43,382 bases of DNA from an uncultured Nitrosomonas sp. Its GTDB lineage: Bacteria; Pseudomonadota; Gammaproteobacteria; Burkholderiales; Nitrosomonadaceae. The position numbers and the translations under genes are program-made. Where the stretch lies: positions 1 to 43,382 of the forward strand of contig CADEDJ010000024.1 in NCBI GenBank assembly GCA_902826055.1, given 5' to 3'. Of this stretch, positions 27,612-35,845 are shown in pieces. The stretch's first letter is position 1. Every line of letters starts with the position of its first letter. The notes under the pieces are model-generated. The model saw nothing but the letters and a program-made list of their open reading frames with translations, had not been told where the DNA came from and did not search any database.

Positions 27612-28416
27612 GGTTGTCCTCCAAGCCGAGATCTTGCGGGTACGCTTGTGCAGGATAGTGGAACGGTACCGGCCCATCTTCCTCACCATGAACAAACTGA
27701 TGCACAAACGGTGCCACGGATTCGCGCACTTCTTTCGGCGTACCTTGAGCTGCAATCACACCGTCTGCAATAAAGTACACATAGTCCACGATCTTGAGTG
27801 ACTCTTGCACATCGTGCGTCACCACGATCGACGTTATCCCCAATGAATTCGATAATCGTCGAATCAAATTGCCAATCACGCTTAAGGAGATTGGATCAAG
27901 CCCGGTGAATGGCTCGTCATACATAATCAGCATCGGATCCAATGCGATAGAACGGGCCAAGGCGACGCGCCGTGCCATACCGCCCGATAACTCATTCGGC
28001 ATTAAATGATGCGCTCCGCGCAAACCTACAGCATGCAGTTTCATGAGCACCAGATCGCGAATCATCGACTCTGGTAAATCGGTATGCTCGCGCATTTGAA
28101 ATGCAACATTGTCAAACACTGACAAATCGGTAAACAATGCTCCAAATTGAAACAACATGCCCATCTTGCGCCGCAATTTAAAAAGTGCATCACGACTCAG
28201 TTCATGCACGACTTCCCCGGCAAATTTCACATGACCGGCGGTAGGTTGGATTGCACCGCTGATTAAACGCAATAAAGTAGTTTTACCCGATCCGCTGCCT
28301 CCCATGATAGCTACAACTTGTCCGCGCCGCATGGACATGTCGATGCCATTTAGAATGGGGCGTGTATCATAAGAAAAACTGAGGCCATTGATTTCAATTA
28401 AAGCTTTAGAAACCAT
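27604..28416 (-). CDS. mlaF: MlaF, ATPase of the phospholipid transporter
   Basis: 270 residues. Walker A is GGSGSGKTTLL (near 39-49), the ABC signature is LSGGMARRVALARS, and Walker B with the catalytic Glu is LIMYDEPFTGLDP. A Q-loop (FQFGALFTDLSVFDN) and the switch His (VVTHDVQESL) are present. It is the first gene of the minus-strand mlaFED set and overlaps mlaE by 8 nt. The MlaB STAS partner is not encoded here. Confidence 0.93.
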   Translation of the reverse strand: MVSKALIEINGLSFSYDTRPILNGIDMSMRRGQVVAIMGGSGSGKTTLLRLISGAIQPTAGHVKFAGEVVHELSRDALFKLRRKMGMLFQFGALFTDLSVFDNVAFQMREHTDLPESMIRDLVLMKLHAVGLRGAHHLMPNELSGGMARRVALARSIALDPMLIMYDEPFTGLDPISLSVIGNLIRRLSNSLGITSIVVTHDVQESLKIVDYVYFIADGVIAAQGTPKEVRESVAPFVHQFVHGEEDGPVPFHYPAQAYPQDLGLEDNRV

Positions 28417-28442
28417 GCCAAGTAAAAAAGAAGATTGGAGAA

Positions 28443-28459
28443 AATTGCTGACAGCAATT
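28443..28459. promoter_or_regulatory. 17-bp palindrome in the mlaF/nuclease divergent region
   Basis: AATTGCTG-A-CAGCAATT is a perfect dyad with a single central base, 27 bp upstream of mlaF. It could be an operator; no regulator is assigned. Confidence 0.4.
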
Positions 28460-28658
28460 GTTACGTCTGATTTTAAACATGAAATACATTACGATGAAAT
28501 TGATTAACTACCTAAAATTCTGATAAGCGCTAATTTTAATCCACTTTTCCTCAAAGGATTAGGTTATATTAGTTTTTATCGCAATTTTCCTGCTTCTTCT
28601 TACAGGTTCTATGTATGCCTAATAATCGCCGGTAAATATTAGTTACCAGGATAACGCC

Positions 28659-29495
28659 ATGTTTTTCAGCAAAAAATACCTATTATTTCATTACTTAATT
28701 CTTGCTTTTCTTGCCCCGACGCTATTTGCTTCCGAGGTTTATCGCAGTATCGATGCCCAAGGACGCGTCACTTACTCAGATAAGCCATCGGTCGGCGCAC
28801 GACAAATTGAGATTCTCAACTCACCCAGCCGCCAATTGCATCAGGTGGCCAGGGTGTATGATGGTGATACAGTAGTACTGGAAAACGGCAAACATGTCCG
28901 TTTATTGGGAATCAATACACCGGAAATTGAAAGCCATCATCGTGCCGAAGAACCTGGCGGTGTTGCTGCAAAAAAGTGGCTTCAGAATCAGTTACAAAAA
29001 AGCAAAGTTTATCTGGAATTTGATCAGGTTCGGCAAGACAAGTACAAGCGTTTATTAGCGCATATATTTTTACCTGACGGCAAACACCTTAACCTTGCGA
29101 TACTGGAAGCTGGTTTGGCGACCGTCAGTATCATTCCACCGAATGGCCGTTACACCAATCAACTTATCCAGGCACAGCAACATGCTGAGAAACAAAAACT
29201 GGGTATTTGGTCAATGCCGGAATACCAAGTGAGGCCAATCTCGCAAATTTCCAATCATAGCAAAGGCTGGCAACGATTCACTGGAACTCCTGTATCCATC
29301 AAGAAAGGAAAAAAATACACACGGTTGATTTTCAGCGATAAGATCGATATGCGTATTACAAATACCCATCTTAATTTGTTTCCAGCATTGACAACATATC
29401 TAGGAAAAACCCTGGAAATCCGCGGTTGGGTGGCCCGCAATAAAGATCATTACACCCTATTGATTCAGCATCCCAGTAATTTAATTATTCGCTAA
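28659..29495 (+). CDS. Exported thermonuclease (SNase) with N-terminal DUF4124
   Basis: 278 residues; AGGA lies 7 nt before the ATG. A signal peptide (ending LFASEV) precedes a short DUF4124 module (EVYRSIDAQGRVTYSDKPS), then a staphylococcal-nuclease domain. Catalytic positions are visible: calcium-ligand region VYDGDTV (Asp68), Arg81 and Glu89 in VRLLGINTPEIE, and Arg131 in DKYKRLLAHIF. The second calcium Asp of the Staphylococcus enzyme is Asn86 here, as in many family members. The last ~80 residues resemble an OB-like add-on (KGWQRFTGTPVSIKKGKKYTR is its start). It should cut nucleic acids in the periplasm or outside, perhaps to recover nucleotides. Confidence 0.88.
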   Translation: MFFSKKYLLFHYLILAFLAPTLFASEVYRSIDAQGRVTYSDKPSVGARQIEILNSPSRQLHQVARVYDGDTVVLENGKHVRLLGINTPEIESHHRAEEPGGVAAKKWLQNQLQKSKVYLEFDQVRQDKYKRLLAHIFLPDGKHLNLAILEAGLATVSIIPPNGRYTNQLIQAQQHAEKQKLGIWSMPEYQVRPISQISNHSKGWQRFTGTPVSIKKGKKYTRLIFSDKIDMRITNTHLNLFPALTTYLGKTLEIRGWVARNKDHYTLLIQHPSNLIIR

Positions 29496-29521
29496 TTTTT
29501 AAATTCAAATGCCTAACTGAG

Positions 29522-29548
29522 CCTCTGCGTAGTAGTTTTACGCTGAGG
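29522..29548 (+). terminator. Terminator after the thermonuclease gene
   Basis: CCTCTGCGTA pairs with TACGCTGAGG (one T-T mismatch, 7-nt loop) and is followed by TTTGCATTTTATTTC. The position, 27 bp after the stop, is suitable. Confidence 0.6.
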
Positions 29549-29575
29549 TTTGCATTTTATTTCAGCATCTCAAGT

Positions 29576-29926
29576 TCAAATCACCACGATATCCGCATTG
29601 GTGAGGTTCAAGCCGCTGTCAATGACGGCAATCTGCACCGCGGCGCCTGCACCATTGCCATCCACGTCGTACCAAAGCATGCCTGCAATCTTGCTATACA
29701 TGACATTGTCATTGGCACATTATAGTCGGCGATGGTATCAGCGTGAACTTTTGTCGCGAATCTGAAGATATCATTATCCACCAAACCATTTAGTCGGTTG
29801 ACAGCAGAATTGCCAGTAATCTGAGTAGCCAAACCGTTACCCGTACGTACCATTGACCGCAACTGTTCCGGTCAGTGTGAGATGCGCTACATTGACTGGA
29901 AGTATGTACGTCAGTCGGTTGCTGAC
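29576..29926 (-). pseudogene. Degraded copy of an RTX protein C-terminus
   Basis: The minus strand closely matches the 3' end of the FG-GAP/RTX gene at 10344-13517. Reading inward, NRLTYILPVNVAHLTLTGTVAVNGT is interrupted by a 4-bp duplication (TACGTACG, about 29842-29850). The frame resumes with TGNGLATQITGNSAVN and NDIFRFATKVHADTIADYN. A 1-bp loss and a gap then lead to NDNVMYSKIAGMLWYDVDG and the end NLTNADIVVI with stop at 29578-29576. The gap equals the 102 bp between two GCCAATGACA direct repeats in the intact gene (13275-13284 and 13377-13386), so a repeat-mediated deletion explains it. No start or upstream domain remains. Confidence 0.85.
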
Positions 29927-29928
29927 AA

Positions 29929-30359
29929 AAGGATGGGTCCATCATTGTCAGTACGTTGATTGCGGCGGTGGGCAACGGCACACAGTTTAATAGTGATCGG
30001 AATATGTTTGCATGGTTGGGTTTTACGCCGAAACAATTTTCAGTAGCGGCAAGAACAGGCTCGGTTGGATAAGCAAACGTGGCGACAAATATATGCGCAT
30101 GCTGCTGATACACGGTGCCCGTGCTACACTCAATGCTACTAAAAATAAAGAGGATGGACGAAGCTGCTGGGTAAAAAGTCTGGCTACACGGCGCAACAAG
30201 AACATTGCAACGGTGGCATTAGCCAACAAAAATGCACGTATTGCATGGTCGATATTAAGTCGGGACGAATCTTACCGGAAAGTAGTGCAGCGTCTTCCAT
30301 GTAGTGACAGCAAGTCTTGTTTGGCAAAGGGGAGCACTGGAAGTTGCGTTGCAAGCTGA
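29929..30359 (+). pseudogene. Truncated, frameshifted IS110-family transposase
   Basis: The plus strand encodes the C-terminal Transposase_20 part of IS110 transposases: SIIVSTLIAAVGNGTQF, NMFAWLGFTPKQF, then SSGKNRLGWISKRGDKYMRM, LIHGARATLNATKNK and TRRNKNIATVALANKNARIAW. A 1-bp deletion near 30037-30045 breaks the frame at the SSGGK motif. The N-terminal DEDD catalytic half is missing; the fragment abuts the RTX remnant. It cannot be active. Confidence 0.85.
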
Positions 30360-30885
30360 ACTGATGGTAAACAAATCAGATGGGCATAAGGAATTCAGCT
30401 CACTCCACTGACTCCCTGCAGATATACTACAAAGCAAAGCCGGCAGGGCGATTTGAATCTTTCGTGCTAAATCCATCATGGCCCGGATAGAAAAGTTATC
30501 CAATGAGAAGAGTCGGATATACGGAAGCAGTTGCACCTTAAAATCATCACAAATTTTGCTTGCAAAGCTGCAGAAGTCCCTATAGGTGGGGTTGGAGTAG
30601 CTAGAAAATATAGGCTGTTGATTAATTTATATTCATCTTTAAGCTCGAAATGACCAGTTATGCAACGATCTTTTTATTGCAGTTATTACTTAAATCCGTC
30701 TTTAATTAAGTAATTATATAGTTAAAACTAAGTAATTACTTATTCCTAAACTAGGATAAAAATTTTATAATTATAAAAATATATTTATTGTAATATTTTG
30801 TTTTTTATATTTAATTTTACGACCATCAAAAATATTGGATATGGTAATAATTTCTCAGTTAGTGCTGTTTGTTCAGAGGTTTTTT
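30360..30885. other. Non-coding IS flank and AT-rich leader
   Basis: About 30360-30540 continues as probable 3' non-coding sequence of the IS110-type element (it includes CATCATGGCCCGGATAG), but no clean element end could be fixed. From ~30640 the sequence is very AT-rich and leads to the AGAGG ribosome site (30875-30879) of the next gene. No gene is supported. Confidence 0.45.
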
Positions 30886-32433
30886 ATGAAATTTACATTG
30901 AATAGAGAAAGTTTGGGGCAGCGAAAAAAACTATTCAGATATTTTTTACCGACAAGTCTGGCTTTGTTTATTTTTGGCTATGGAAATATTGCGCCGGTGG
31001 TAGCAGCAGGACCAGAAGCGCATTTAAAAGGTGAGTTTGGTACTTTACATAGTTGGCCGCTTGTGCCGGTTCATATGACATTGATGCCGGATGGGCGAGT
31101 GTTTGCTGCTGGGCCCAAAGTAGGTAAAACTTTGAAATATACTATCTGGAATCCTTCCTTAGGAACCGGTAGTAGTGCATTTGAAACATTACCCAATACA
31201 ACAATTACCAATATTTTCTGTGCTGGGCAGGCACTCATACCAAAAGAAGGTCAAGCGCTTATTCTTGGCGGCGATACAACGACTTTGATACCTGGAACGA
31301 ATAATGGATACCATGTTTCTGATGTCAATATTTTTGACCCAGTCACGAATATGCTAATGCCTCAAAACGCTATGGCTTATGACCGTTGGTATGCGACCGC
31401 AGTAACATTGACAAATGGAGAACATTTGACTTTAGGTGGTCGAAGTGTAAGACCTTATTTAGATGTCGTGGCAGAATATTCACCTATACCAGAAATACGT
31501 GCGGCAGATGGCAGTTGGCGGACATTGAGTACGGCTGCCAGTGATAATGCGTATGGAAAAAATGGAATTTCTTGGTCTTATCCACGGGCATGGGTGAATC
31601 CACAAGGTAACGTATTTATTGTCGCTCCAAACGGCACCATGTTTAAACTTGATCCTTCAGGTACAGGGGCAATCACGCAATACATTAAGAAAATACCTGC
31701 CGGTAGAAATTCTTTGCCGAGCGTTATGTTTTCACCCGGCCGCATTCTTGCTATTCAAAAGAATCGTGCAACGTACGTTGTAGATATTAATGGCACGGGT
31801 GAGCCAACTTCGTCTTCAGGTGGAAGCTTGGCAAAGGATCGTCAGTACAGTAATGCTACGGTATTGGCAGATGGCCGGGTTTGGGTAAATGGCGGATCGT
31901 CGACTGGTAACGATCTAGTAGGTGCGGCACTGGATTCTGAAATTTGGAATCCTGGCACTAAAACATGGACAACCGCTGCAAGCGCCGCAACAGTACGTTT
32001 ATATCATTCGGCTGCGCTTTTACTTCCCGATGGAACCGTATTGACTGGAGGAGGCGGAATTCCAGGCCCGGTTAAGCAACTCAATGGGGAAGTTTATTAC
32101 CCGCCTTATCTTTTTATGACAGATGGAAGTGGTGAATTTGCACCTCGCCCAGAGATTACTCATGCTCCTACGGCTATTATTGGCTGGAATCAAGAATTTA
32201 CGATTGAAGCCACTGAAAGTATTAGTCGGGTTACATTGGTACGCTCCGGTGCGGTTACACATGCATTTAATAATGAACAGCGTTTTCTTGAGTTGCCACT
32301 TTTGCAAGCAGGTAGCACTGTAACCGTCCATTCGCCCGCATCTGCAAACATTGCCCCCCCAGGTTATTATTTGCTTTTTGTATGGAATGCGTCAGGCGTT
32401 CCGTCGGTAGCAAAGTTTGTACAATTAGGTTAA
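30886..32433 (+). CDS. Galactose-oxidase/glyoxal-oxidase-like radical copper enzyme
   Basis: 515 residues from the ATG at 30886, which has AGAGG 6 nt upstream; a longer frame from a TTG at 30835 lacks such a site. A signal peptide with hydrophobic core at ~22-38 ends near VVAAGP. The body is a Kelch-type propeller followed by a C-terminal Ig-like DUF1929 domain (RPEITHAPTAI... to the end). All active-site residues of fungal galactose oxidase have counterparts: Cys112 (NIFCAG) and Tyr169 (DRWYAT) for the thioether cofactor, Tyr373-His374 (VRLYHSA) and His459 (AVTHAF) for copper. The Tyr-His to His spacing is 85 residues, as in galactose oxidase. It should oxidise an alcohol or aldehyde outside the cytoplasm, releasing hydrogen peroxide. 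Substrate unknown. The stop codon lies in a dispersed repeat. Confidence 0.85.
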   Translation: MKFTLNRESLGQRKKLFRYFLPTSLALFIFGYGNIAPVVAAGPEAHLKGEFGTLHSWPLVPVHMTLMPDGRVFAAGPKVGKTLKYTIWNPSLGTGSSAFETLPNTTITNIFCAGQALIPKEGQALILGGDTTTLIPGTNNGYHVSDVNIFDPVTNMLMPQNAMAYDRWYATAVTLTNGEHLTLGGRSVRPYLDVVAEYSPIPEIRAADGSWRTLSTAASDNAYGKNGISWSYPRAWVNPQGNVFIVAPNGTMFKLDPSGTGAITQYIKKIPAGRNSLPSVMFSPGRILAIQKNRATYVVDINGTGEPTSSSGGSLAKDRQYSNATVLADGRVWVNGGSSTGNDLVGAALDSEIWNPGTKTWTTAASAATVRLYHSAALLLPDGTVLTGGGGIPGPVKQLNGEVYYPPYLFMTDGSGEFAPRPEITHAPTAIIGWNQEFTIEATESISRVTLVRSGAVTHAFNNEQRFLELPLLQAGSTVTVHSPASANIAPPGYYLLFVWNASGVPSVAKFVQLG

Positions 32434-32547
32434 GGGGATTCTGAGTAACTCGCATTTGTCATTCCGAGCGCAGAGAGGAATCCTTTTATAATCGAAATAG
32501 ATTTCTCGCTCTTGCTCGAAATAACACTTGTAAAGGGTTTTCCTTAA
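32430..32547 (-). repeat. Dispersed near-palindromic repeat (MITE-like), copy 2
   Basis: 118 bp in inverse orientation to the copy at 23345-23463. It reads TTAAGGGGATTCTGAGTAAC at one end, GTCATTCCGAGCGCAGAGAG internally and TTTTCCTTAA at the other end. Its terminal inverted repeats are more diverged than in copy 1. The TAA stop of the galactose-oxidase-like gene (32431-32433) lies in its terminal TTAAGG. It lies between two convergent genes and may act as a terminator. Confidence 0.85.
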
Positions 32548-32626
32548 GCAATTTGTGCTGAGAATAATGCAGGTTGCTATGTGTGGAATGTTTGTTACTT
32601 TTGATGTGAAATAAATACCGGTATGC

Positions 32627-34102
32627 TCAACGAACAAGTGAGCTATAAATTTTCTGGTAAGCTGCTGCACTTACATTCCAACTAAAGTCTTTTGCCATAC
32701 CATTCTTCTGCAATTGCTGCCAGGTTTTTTTATTGTGAAATGTTTGTACTGCCCGCCTTATTGCGTCCAATAGGTTGTTTGCGGTTACCGGCTCAAACAA
32801 AAAACCGCTGGCACTGCCTTCTGCAAGTGTAGTTGGTGTACAGTCAACCACAGTGTCTAATAAACCACCGGTAGCATGTACTATAGGTGGGGTACCATAA
32901 CGCTGACTGTACATCTGATTCAAACCGCATGGTTCAAATCGTGAGGGCATTAAGAAACAATCCGCACCAGCTTCAATCAAGTGAGATAAAGCTTCATCAA
33001 AACCGATGCGTACCGCAATCGCTTCGGGATAAGTCTGAGCCAACATCGATAGCTGATGCTCCAGCTCTGCATGATCACTACCGAGTACAATCAATTGAGC
33101 CGGTATTTTTATCAATTGAGGCGCTATTTGTATTAATAGATCTGTGCCTTTTTGATGATTCAGTCGACTGATTACACCAAATAAAGGGATATTGGCATCT
33201 ATCGTTAATCCCATAAGTTGCTGCAAAGCATGCTTATTGGCTACTTTGTCGGATAGTTTTTTACTACTGTAGTTTTTTGTCAGATAAGGATCAGTTGTGG
33301 GATTCCAATGATTGGTTGCTATACCGTTAGTTATACCAGTGAGATTATTGCGCCGAGAACTAAGTAATCCTTGTAGACCAAAACCTAAAGGTTCTGTTTG
33401 AATTTCATGCGCATAATTTGCGCTGACTGTAGTGATATGATCAGCGTAATAAAGTCCTGCTTTAAGGAAAGACAAGTTACCGTAATATTCCACCCCATTC
33501 ATATCAAAACTATTCATGGGTAATCCTAACTGAACTACACTTCCAGGAGGAAAAATGCCTTGAAAAGCAAGATTATGTATAGTCATTACAGTAGCAGCTT
33601 TTTTCCCTTGATAAAAATGCAGGTAAGCGGGTGTCAAGCCACTTTGCCAATCGTTGCAATGCGTGATATGTGGATGCCATGCAATTGGATTAGCATCGCT
33701 AGATAAAATAGCACCAATTTTTGATAGCAAGCCAAATCTTAGCGCATTATCCGGCCATTCTCGCCCAAGTGTATCCATGTAGGGACCCCCCTCACGGTAA
33801 AATAAACCCGGGCAATCGATCACAAAGACCGGAATATTCTCTGATTTACTCAATGATAGCCGGGCTAACAGTAAAGTACTGGATGGGAATTGTTGTAATT
33901 CATTGAATTCCGCTACTTTGGATTTGTATTTAACGCCGGCAAGCACTTGTGGATAACCAGGCAATAATAGTTTTACATCGATATTTAGTTCACGTAAAGC
34001 CATCGGCAATGCGGCGCTCACATCACCAAGGCCGCCCGTCTTGCATAAGGGGTACACTTCCGAAGTAATGAATAGAACGTGTAGTTTTCGGGAAGACGAC
34101 AT
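32627..34102 (-). CDS. glgA: Glycogen synthase GlgA
   Basis: 491 residues, normal for the GT5 family. The N-terminal KTGGLGDV (near 21-28) binds ADP-glucose; the C-terminal RFEPCGLNQMYSQRYGTPP and ATGGLLDTV segments hold the catalytic Glu region. It adds glucose from ADP-glucose to the growing alpha-1,4 chain in the cytoplasm. It follows pgi by 10 nt and ends the minus-strand operon. The ATG is preceded by a pyrimidine-rich tract instead of a Shine-Dalgarno, so translation may depend on coupling to pgi. Confidence 0.95.
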   Translation of the reverse strand: MSSSRKLHVLFITSEVYPLCKTGGLGDVSAALPMALRELNIDVKLLLPGYPQVLAGVKYKSKVAEFNELQQFPSSTLLLARLSLSKSENIPVFVIDCPGLFYREGGPYMDTLGREWPDNALRFGLLSKIGAILSSDANPIAWHPHITHCNDWQSGLTPAYLHFYQGKKAATVMTIHNLAFQGIFPPGSVVQLGLPMNSFDMNGVEYYGNLSFLKAGLYYADHITTVSANYAHEIQTEPLGFGLQGLLSSRRNNLTGITNGIATNHWNPTTDPYLTKNYSSKKLSDKVANKHALQQLMGLTIDANIPLFGVISRLNHQKGTDLLIQIAPQLIKIPAQLIVLGSDHAELEHQLSMLAQTYPEAIAVRIGFDEALSHLIEAGADCFLMPSRFEPCGLNQMYSQRYGTPPIVHATGGLLDTVVDCTPTTLAEGSASGFLFEPVTANNLLDAIRRAVQTFHNKKTWQQLQKNGMAKDFSWNVSAAAYQKIYSSLVR

Positions 34103-34112
34103 GGAGGAGATT

Positions 34113-35747
34113 TTACTGATTGGTTTTGAAGAAATTGATCAGGCCATTGGTCGAAGAATCATGCGAGGTGACTAAGGCGTCTTGCTTTAGTTCGGGCAAA
34201 ATTTTTCCAGCCAATTGTTTGCCTAATTCTACGCCCCATTGATCGAAAGGGTTGATATTCCAGATCACGCTTTGTACAAAAACTTTGTGTTCATACAGAG
34301 CAATCAGAGAACCTAAAGTTTTAGGGTCGAGTTTTCTAAATAAAATAGAAGTAGTCGGACGATTACCAGGAAAAATTTTGTGAGCGAGTAGTTGCTCAAT
34401 CATTTGAATGTCTGTGCCTTGCGATTCGAGTTCGGCACGTACTTCCTGTGCATTTTTACCGCTCATCAATGCTTCTGTTTGAGCAAAAAAATTTGCCATT
34501 AACATGCGATGATGATCGCCCACAGGATAATGGCTTATGCAAGGTGCCAGAAAATCGGCTGAAACGGTTTGAGTTCCTTGGTGCAATAATTGATAAAAAG
34601 CATGTTGTCCATTGGTGCCGGGTTCACCCCAGATTATTTCTCCAGTAGCGTAATCAACCTCTTCACCATCACGTGTAACGCGTTTGCCGTTACTTTCCAT
34701 TTCCAATTGTTGCAGATAAGCGGGAAAACGATGCATCGACTGATCGTAGGGTAGCACTGCATGGGATGAAGTACCGAAGAAATTGATTTGCCAAATGCCT
34801 ATTAAACCAAGCATAACCGGCAGGTTGTGATTGAATGGTGTAATGGCAAAATGCTGATCCATCTCATGTGCGCCTGCCAGCAATGCATAAAAATTATCTA
34901 TGCCAATCGATAGCGCGATGGGTAAGCCTATGGCTGACCATAAAGAATAACGTCCACCCACCCAGTCCCAGAATTCAAACATGTTGTCGGGATCGATGCC
35001 AAACTTCACTACAGCGGAGCGATTGGTTGAAACAGCAACAAAATGCTGTGCAATATCTTTTTTATTACCGCCTTTAGACAGAAACCAGGCACGTGCTGAA
35101 TTCGCATTAGTCAGGGTTTCCTGGGTGGTGAAAGTTTTTGAGGCAATGACAAATAAAGTTGTCTCTGGATCAAGGTGCTGCAATGTTTCCGATAATTGCG
35201 TACCATCGATATTCGAAACAAAGTGTGGCGTAATCGTAGGTATCCGGTATGGTTTAAGTGCTTCAGTAACCATTGCAGGGCCGAGATCTGATCCGCCAAT
35301 GCCGATATTGACAATATCAGTAAGAATTTTTCCAGTGTAGCCTCTATGAGCGCCACTTTGCACGGCAATCGAAAACCGTTCCATCTGTTTTAGGACACGT
35401 TTAACATCCGGCAGGACATCCTTACCATCCACACAAATGGAATGCTCGCCACGTAATGCGACATGTAAGGCAGCACGCTGTTCGGTGGAGTTGATTTTTT
35501 CACCAGTAAACATGCGGGTTATCCACGTTTGTAATTTCTGCTGCTGCGCGAGTGCAAGGAGTAAATGAGTCGTGTCATGGCTAATGGGTTGTTTCGAAAA
35601 ATCCATTAATAGGTCATTAAAATGCAATGAAAATTTTTCGAAACGCTGAGGATCTTTTTGGAATAGCTCACGTAAATGTTGCCGCGCGATAATGGGTTGA
35701 TGTGCTTGTAAGGCTAACCAGGCTGGTGATTGAGTAAGTGATGACAT
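34113..35747 (-). CDS. pgi: Glucose-6-phosphate isomerase
   Basis: 544 residues, the length of the long proteobacterial form. Signatures are [36 protein letters not shown], the Glu in LEMESNGK, His in [16 protein letters not shown] and Lys in [11 protein letters not shown]. It interconverts fructose-6-phosphate and glucose-6-phosphate. Placed between GH57 and glgA genes, it would feed sugar phosphate from gluconeogenesis toward glucose-1-phosphate and glycogen; no phosphoglucomutase gene is in the window. Confidence 0.95.
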   Translation of the reverse strand: MSSLTQSPAWLALQAHQPIIARQHLRELFQKDPQRFEKFSLHFNDLLMDFSKQPISHDTTHLLLALAQQQKLQTWITRMFTGEKINSTEQRAALHVALRGEHSICVDGKDVLPDVKRVLKQMERFSIAVQSGAHRGYTGKILTDIVNIGIGGSDLGPAMVTEALKPYRIPTITPHFVSNIDGTQLSETLQHLDPETTLFVIASKTFTTQETLTNANSARAWFLSKGGNKKDIAQHFVAVSTNRSAVVKFGIDPDNMFEFWDWVGGRYSLWSAIGLPIALSIGIDNFYALLAGAHEMDQHFAITPFNHNLPVMLGLIGIWQINFFGTSSHAVLPYDQSMHRFPAYLQQLEMESNGKRVTRDGEEVDYATGEIIWGEPGTNGQHAFYQLLHQGTQTVSADFLAPCISHYPVGDHHRMLMANFFAQTEALMSGKNAQEVRAELESQGTDIQMIEQLLAHKIFPGNRPTTSILFRKLDPKTLGSLIALYEHKVFVQSVIWNINPFDQWGVELGKQLAGKILPELKQDALVTSHDSSTNGLINFFKTNQ

Positions 35748-35845
35748 GCTAATGGTATTGAGGAAATTAGAAATTCCGTAAGTTTATTGTGAATAATGAA
35801 TATTCCCAGTCAATGATCGTGTTAAATTGTATTCAATATGTGATA

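Noticed and set aside
27612..27755. N-terminal extension of MlaE
   Set aside because: This part lies inside mlaF, has no MlaE homology, and the GTG at 27611 has a strong GGAGG site.
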